Assembly: GCA_028818995.1 (NCBI GenBank)
Contig: JAPPMR010000779.1
Coordinates: 1-10,661, forward strand
Direction of reading: 5' to 3'
DNA length: 10,661 nt
Source of the DNA: Candidatus Poribacteria bacterium
Lineage (GTDB): Bacteria; Poribacteria; WGA-4E; WGA-3G
The position numbers and the translations under genes are program-made. The notes below the pieces were generated by a model. That model made no database searches and was not told the DNA's origin. It saw only the letters and a program-made list of their open reading frames with translations. Position 1 is the first letter of the stretch; each line of letters begins with the position of its first letter. Positions 6,773-10,661 of this stretch are shown here, piece by piece.

Positions 6773-6813
6773 TTAGTTGTGTTCCAAAATAAAAGCCAAT
6801 TATTTACTCAATG

Positions 6814-8283
6814 CTAATTCCATCTCTCAACAACAACCTTTTTCTGTGTGAAGAAATCGACGGCATCCCAACTCTGTCCGTGCAAATCACCAAAGAAACT
6901 ATCTTTCCAACCGCTGAATGGGAAGAACGCCATCGGTGCTGCAACACCGATGTTAATACCGATGTTTCCTATCTGTGCCTCATAACGAAACTTGCGTGCT
7001 GATGCACCACTGCTTGTGAAAAGACATGCCATATTACCATATTTACCGCTGTTGATGAGTGCGATTGCATCGTCAATCGTTTCAACGTGGATGAGTCCTA
7101 ATACGGGACCGAAAATTTCTGTCTTCGCAATATCTCCTTGTGGGTCAAGATTGCCGAGGACGGTTGGACGAATGAAGTTTCCATTTTCACCACCACTGAT
7201 GTTCGGATACCGACCATCAACGAGAACGCGCGCGCCGGTATCTATGCCAGTTTGAATTACCCCTTCAATTCGCTTTCTACTTTGATGTGTGATGACAGGT
7301 CCCATCTGCACACCATCTTCTAATCCATTTCCGACAACTCTGTCCGTAGCAATGTCGCTAATGGCTTTTGGAAACCAATCCCTTGCACCCCCAACAGCGA
7401 AGGCGAGGGACGCAGCAAGACACCGCTGCCCAGAACATCCAAAGGCACTATCAGCAGTAGCATTGGCAGTAAACTGCGGATCAGCATCCGGTAAGACAAT
7501 CAACGGATTTTTTGCACCACCTTGACATTGAACCCGTTTGCCATTTGCTGCAGCTTTTGCATAGATAGCCTTTGCCGTTGCAGTTGACCCAACAAAACTG
7601 ATAGCGCGGATTTCAGGATGTTCCAAAATGGCGTTTACAGTCTTTTGCCCACCGTTAACAAGATTGACAACACCTTGAGGCAGTCCTGTCTCTTCAAGAA
7701 GTTGGAATATCTTCTGCATGGTAAGCGGTACTTTTTCAGAAGGTTTGACGATGTAGGTATTCCCACAAGCGATGGCATACGGAAGAAACCAGAAAGTTAT
7801 CATTCCGGGAAAATTGAACGGGGCAATCACTGCACATACACCGACAGGTTGACGGACCATAAATTCATCAATCCCCGTAGCGATGTCTTCCAAATTTGTG
7901 CCTTGCATCAACGTGGGAATGCCGCACGCGACTTCAACGTTTTCAATAGCACGCCGCATTTCGCCTTTCGCTTCGGCAAGTGTTTTTCCACACTCCATCG
8001 TAATCGTTTGCGCGATGTCATCAAGGTTTTCTTCTAAAAGGTTTTTTAGTTTGAATAGGTACTGAATCCGTTGGACAGGTGGGGTGCGGCGCCATTCGTC
8101 AAGCGCAGATGCAGCGGCTGTCGCTGCCTGATGCACTTCATCCGCAGGTGACAACGGGACTTGTGTTAAAACCTCGCCAGTAGCAGGGTTTGTTACATCA
8201 AGCATGTTGACTGCTGCAGATTCGTGCCATGTGTTGCTTATATAATTCAAGATCGGCTTTGGGGGGTTCATCATCTTCTCCAT
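6814..8283 (-). CDS. mmsA: Methylmalonate-semialdehyde dehydrogenase (CoA-acylating)
   Basis: It oxidises methylmalonate semialdehyde (and malonate semialdehyde) with NAD and CoA to propionyl-CoA or acetyl-CoA, in valine or myo-inositol breakdown. It has full family length (489 residues). Family marks are [16 protein letters not shown] (96-111), PFNFPG (155-160), the catalytic Cys288 in GQRCLA, and the C-terminal [20 protein letters not shown] and [16 protein letters not shown]. The usual aldehyde dehydrogenase general-base Glu is absent: the ELGGKN region reads QGGAKN (254-259), as expected for the CoA-dependent members. FGCSGQRC differs from the more common AAGERC. The first ATG (8283) has GAGG touching it; the ATG at 8271 has GGAG six bases upstream and is the better start, giving 485 residues. 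It is first of a run with the VWA and SNF2 genes. No other valine or inositol genes are in the window. Confidence 0.95.
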   Translation of the reverse strand: MEKMMNPPKPILNYISNTWHESAAVNMLDVTNPATGEVLTQVPLSPADEVHQAATAAASALDEWRRTPPVQRIQYLFKLKNLLEENLDDIAQTITMECGKTLAEAKGEMRRAIENVEVACGIPTLMQGTNLEDIATGIDEFMVRQPVGVCAVIAPFNFPGMITFWFLPYAIACGNTYIVKPSEKVPLTMQKIFQLLEETGLPQGVVNLVNGGQKTVNAILEHPEIRAISFVGSTATAKAIYAKAAANGKRVQCQGGAKNPLIVLPDADPQFTANATADSAFGCSGQRCLAASLAFAVGGARDWFPKAISDIATDRVVGNGLEDGVQMGPVITHQSRKRIEGVIQTGIDTGARVLVDGRYPNISGGENGNFIRPTVLGNLDPQGDIAKTEIFGPVLGLIHVETIDDAIALINSGKYGNMACLFTSSGASARKFRYEAQIGNIGINIGVAAPMAFFPFSGWKDSFFGDLHGQSWDAVDFFTQKKVVVERWN

Positions 8284-8292
8284 CCTCAGAGT

Positions 8293-8320
8293 ACTATGAG
8301 AGTTGTTAGTGCTTCGTCAA
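8293..8320 (-). promoter_or_regulatory. Possible promoter of the dehydrogenase run
   Basis: Minus strand: TTGACG (8315-8320, five of six -35 matches), 16-base spacer, CATAGT (8293-8298, four of six -10 matches). Transcription would begin almost at the upstream ATG, which fits translation from the ATG at 8271 with its own GGAG. A perfect TATAAT at 8327-8332 is an alternative -10, but its -35 region falls inside the repeat and does not match. Weak call. Confidence 0.3.
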
Positions 8321-8332
8321 CATATTATTATA

Positions 8333-8434
8333 GGTCGCGATTCGGAGATCGCTCCTACCTATGTGCCACTTATGGTAGGAGGGAACTCCGATTCCCGACT
8401 ATCAGTGCCTTTCGCCGCGATTCGGAGATCGCTC
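8333..8434. repeat. Block of three hairpin repeat units sharing a TCGGAG loop
   Basis: GCGAT-TCGGAG-ATCGC occurs at 8337-8352 and again at 8417-8432. Between them lies an inverted variant, GGGAA-CTCCGA-TTCCC (8381-8396), whose loop is the reverse complement and whose stem has changed on both sides so that pairing is kept. CTCCTACC (8352-8359) and GGTAGGAG (8374-8381) form another inverted pair. The block lies in the gap between the dehydrogenase start and the S41 protease stop. Confidence 0.75.
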
Positions 8435-8435
8435 C

Positions 8436-8486
8436 CGCCAAATCATGCAGAATACCAAACGCGTATTCTGCCAAGCGCATTTGGCG
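8436..8486. repeat. Nested perfect inverted repeat
   Basis: The outer arms CGCCAAAT (8436-8443) and ATTTGGCG (8479-8486) enclose inner arms GCAGAATAC (8447-8455) and GTATTCTGC (8463-8471), all perfectly complementary, with a seven-base loop. Asymmetric internal loops (3 and 7 bases) lie between the stems. It is about 46 bases beyond the S41 protease stop. Without a T-run it is not a typical terminator, though it could still stabilise the 3' end of the upstream transcript. Confidence 0.7.
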
Positions 8487-8532
8487 TTGATTCACAAGTG
8501 AAGTGTCCAATTATTTTAATAATTCACCATAA

Positions 8533-9969
8533 TCAGTTCTGTCCACCTAACAACTTAAGTACTTTCATCTGCTCAACCGCAGCTAAAACCTGTGGGTCAT
8601 GTTCAAGTTCATCCTTCGTGTTTTGCGTAACCACAGCGATAGCATACTTTATTCCGATGTCGCTGAGGATGATCTGTTCTTCAGTAAGGGCATCCGTCAA
8701 TTTTCTATATGCCTGTAGAAGTTTTGAGGCTTCACGGTCATCCCGCGAGGCATGTTCAGCAGCTGCTAACTTTTCTAAAACATCATCACCGTTCTCTTCA
8801 ACAAAAGCGATTAGTTTTTCGTGATTGCGCAGTTTGATTTGCATCTGCACTTCAGATCGGCTAAATCCTGCTGTTTCAACATCTGGGATAATCCCAATTT
8901 TTTCTATATCCACATCATTTGGTGTATAGTAGCGAGCAATCGTTAATTTTACACCTGCCTTTGAATCCCTAAGTGGAAATATTTTTTGGACTGATGCTTT
9001 TCCAAAGGTTTTACTTCCCATAACAAGACCTCTTTTATGATCTCTTATCGCACCCGCAACAATTTCGGAAGCACTTGCACTGCCACCATCAACCAAAACG
9101 ATTAACGGTAGTTTTTCCCTTGCTTCTCCTTGTGCGTGGAAGGGTTTACGATCCTCAGCCTTACGCCCTTTACTGTAAACAACGAGTTGTCCCGGTTCAA
9201 GAAAATCGCTTGCAATTTCAACAGCAGAACCGAGAAGACCACCTGGGTTCAAACGCAAATCAAGGATAATACCGGTGATATTGTTCTCATTGAATCCTGC
9301 TAAGGCGTTATCAACATCATTTCCTGTCGTTTCAAGGAACTGATTGATTTTGATGTATCCGATATTATCGCCAATAATGTCATTTTCCACGCTTGGCATA
9401 CGAATAACTTCTCGCGTGAGTGTAACTTCTATTGAGTTAACCTCTATTGGGTTATCCTCCTTCGGACGAATAATGGTAATTGAAACTGAAGTGCCGGGTT
9501 CACCTCTCAAAAGGTCAACTGCATCATCTAATGTCATGACTGCAGTAGATTCGCCATCAATCTGGCTGATAATATCCCCGTTTTGTATCCCAGCAAGTGC
9601 GGCTGGGTTGCCTTTGAAAGGTGTAATGACAGTTATCATATTTTTACGCATACCGACGGTCATACCGAGTCCGCCATAATTTCCACGGTTCGGTGTGTTG
9701 AACGCGATGAGGTCAGGTATGAATTGGCTATATGGATCCAAAGTGCGGAGCGTCCCTTTGATTGCCCCCTCTATCAGTTTCTTAGATTCCGGATTATCAA
9801 GGTGTTCCTGTTTTATATAAGCCAAGATTTCAGAAAAGAGTGCCAGATGCTCTAATAGTATTTCATCTTCTGTTTTTGCGTTTTCAGTTTCAGCAAAACT
9901 CCAACTTAACGGAAGAAAAACCGAAACGAAAACTGTTAAAAAGATGATGCAAGTGTAATTTTTTTTCAT
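8533..9969 (-). CDS. S41 C-terminal-processing peptidase with PDZ domain
   Basis: A 478-residue secreted serine protease of the CtpA/Tsp type, which trims or degrades proteins from their C-terminal end outside the cytoplasm. The signal peptide is about 1-26 (cut after SFA). Next come an N-terminal helical part (35-90), a PDZ domain (about 95-170, with the carboxylate-binding loop YGGLGMTV at 98-105), and the S41 core (about 195-365). The catalytic Ser299 lies in GGSASASE, with Asp310 and Lys324 in TFGK; the spacings of 11 and 25 residues equal those of E. coli Tsp (Ser430, Asp441, Lys455). A mostly helical, charged extension (about 370-478) follows the core. The start has GGAG with good spacing. 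It follows the membrane-protein gene by 38 bases, with gatA before that, so it is probably the last gene of that operon. Confidence 0.95.
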   Translation of the reverse strand: MKKNYTCIIFLTVFVSVFLPLSWSFAETENAKTEDEILLEHLALFSEILAYIKQEHLDNPESKKLIEGAIKGTLRTLDPYSQFIPDLIAFNTPNRGNYGGLGMTVGMRKNMITVITPFKGNPAALAGIQNGDIISQIDGESTAVMTLDDAVDLLRGEPGTSVSITIIRPKEDNPIEVNSIEVTLTREVIRMPSVENDIIGDNIGYIKINQFLETTGNDVDNALAGFNENNITGIILDLRLNPGGLLGSAVEIASDFLEPGQLVVYSKGRKAEDRKPFHAQGEAREKLPLIVLVDGGSASASEIVAGAIRDHKRGLVMGSKTFGKASVQKIFPLRDSKAGVKLTIARYYTPNDVDIEKIGIIPDVETAGFSRSEVQMQIKLRNHEKLIAFVEENGDDVLEKLAAAEHASRDDREASKLLQAYRKLTDALTEEQIILSDIGIKYAIAVVTQNTKDELEHDPQVLAAVEQMKVLKLLGGQN

Positions 9970-10007
9970 TTTTTACTCCATTTCAATATTTCAAAGGTCA
10001 AACTTTA

Positions 10008-10505
10008 TCATATTCTACTCAATTTAGAAATAATATTTCGAACTCTTGGGTTTAATGTGATGTAAAAAGCAACGATGACTGCTATTGAACCAAAGAGTAG
10101 GTCAAACCAGTCCATCCGGTCTTTCATGTGTTCCCATCTTGAGCTGCCTGAGTATACGGTTTTTGCCATAGATGTGGCTGCCTCTTCCGTAAGAGACGGT
10201 TCACTCGCTATAAGTTGCTCAGTCATTTGTGTAAGCGCATTCCATTGAACATCAAGATATTTCCCGATAAAGATACCGATCACAGAAAAAATAGCAGCAC
10301 CGATTGCAACCATCAACCACTGCTTTTTCTCATTAGGCTCAATGGCACCAGAACAAGTTAGAAGCATTCCAATGCCGCTGAATAAACCGATACCAATAGC
10401 AATCAACCCCGCAGTATTGCCTGTCCACTGAATATACTTCGCCCAGAGGACTCCGCCTAATATCGCTCCAATCAGTCCACCTAAAGGAGCAATTACTATC
10501 TTCAT
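10008..10505 (-). CDS. Four-helix integral membrane protein, function unknown
   Basis: A 165-residue protein with four predicted membrane segments: about 4-21, 32-51, 63-82 and 134-151. The first is rich in Gly (GGLIGAILGGVLWAKY), as in glycine-zipper-like helices. A soluble loop of roughly 50 residues (83-133) between the third and fourth helices is acidic at first (SEPSLTEEA) and then mixed in charge. The tail (152-165) is basic, which suggests a cytoplasmic C-terminus. I do not recognise the family. The ribosome binding site is weak (AAGGG). It starts 18 bases after the gatA stop and ends 38 bases before the S41 protease start, so it is probably expressed with both. Its position next to a periplasmic protease may be coincidental. 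Confidence 0.82.
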   Translation of the reverse strand: MKIVIAPLGGLIGAILGGVLWAKYIQWTGNTAGLIAIGIGLFSGIGMLLTCSGAIEPNEKKQWLMVAIGAAIFSVIGIFIGKYLDVQWNALTQMTEQLIASEPSLTEEAATSMAKTVYSGSSRWEHMKDRMDWFDLLFGSIAVIVAFYITLNPRVRNIISKLSRI

Positions 10506-10523
10506 TTTTTCCCTTATAGCGTG

Positions 10524-10661
10524 CTATATTGCAGGCTTCTGTAAATGGTGGTCAGTGTTTTGCTCAAAAGTATAAGCGACACGTAAAAGCGTTTCTTCAT
10601 CAAAGGGTGCTGTAAGCAACTGCAAACCTACAGGCAATCCACTTTTTACCAAACCGCACGG
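10524..10661 (-). CDS. gatA: Asp/Glu-tRNA amidotransferase subunit A, C-terminal fragment (5' end off window)
   Basis: The last 45 codons and a TAG stop are present, in frame to the window edge. The translated end, [16 protein letters not shown] followed by [18 protein letters not shown] and then NTDHH, matches the C-terminal signature of amidase-family GatA, where the PCG and GLPVGLQ stretch packs near the active site and the FDE...LLRVAY-x-[FL]-E helix closes the protein. GatA supplies ammonia from glutamine to convert Glu-tRNA(Gln) or Asp-tRNA(Asn) in the GatCAB complex. The catalytic Ser-Ser-Lys triad is outside the window, so another amidase-signature enzyme is possible, but the [17 protein letters not shown] pattern favours GatA. 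It begins the run with the membrane protein (18-base gap) and S41 protease. Confidence 0.85.
   Translation of the reverse strand, partial: PCGLVKSGLPVGLQLLTAPFDEETLLRVAYTFEQNTDHHLQKPAI

Noticed and set aside
7618..8037. 139-codon plus-strand frame opposite the dehydrogenase
   Set aside because: Antisense to a clearly conserved enzyme; the translation is not recognisable and lacks a ribosome binding site.
8509..8524. AT-only palindrome AATTATT-TT-AATAATT after the S41 gene as a terminator or operator
   Set aside because: Short and purely A/T in an AT-rich stretch, so chance occurrence is likely; no supporting context.

Overview
The window reads as bacterial chromosome. Every gene I can support lies on the minus strand, packed into short runs separated by gaps rich in small hairpin repeats. 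Those repeats (stems closed by GGTAGG/CCTACC and GCGAT-TCGGAG-ATCGC units), the mix of a ThuA-fold protein, a SNF2-SWIM protein and secreted repeat proteins, and moderate to low GC together resemble what I recall of Candidatus Poribacteria genomes. That assignment is a recollection of genome style, not a phylogenetic result.

Reading along the minus strand (right to left), run 1 is the 3' end of gatA (Asp/Glu-tRNA amidotransferase subunit A), a four-helix membrane protein of unknown function, and a secreted S41 C-terminal-processing protease with a PDZ domain. The gaps are 18 and 38 bases, so this is probably one operon whose promoter is outside the window. A 249-base gap with two repeat blocks follows.

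Run 2 is a CoA-acylating methylmalonate-semialdehyde dehydrogenase, a membrane-anchored von Willebrand A (VWA) protein with a TonB-like N-terminus, and a SNF2 helicase with a C-terminal SWIM zinc finger, with gaps of 41 and 39 bases. A 176-base spacer holding repeats leads to a good sigma70-type promoter and a stand-alone ThuA-like gene. About 330 bases with no gene but three hairpin repeats come next.

Run 3 is a 124-residue cytoplasmic protein of unknown function, a lipoprotein made of two copies of an 85-residue unit, and a secreted trypsin-like protease (open at the left edge) whose catalytic domain is followed by three copies of a roughly 118-residue Trp-rich unit. The protease gene fills positions 1 to 1633 and has no stop in the window.

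The most unusual signal is in run 3. Each of its three genes is preceded, about 5 bases before its Shine-Dalgarno sequence, by the same small hairpin. The 10-base loop has constant length and the stem changes in ways that keep pairing. This looks like a shared structured leader and deserves a covariance search. No rRNA, tRNA, CRISPR array, transposase, or convincing rho-independent terminator was seen.
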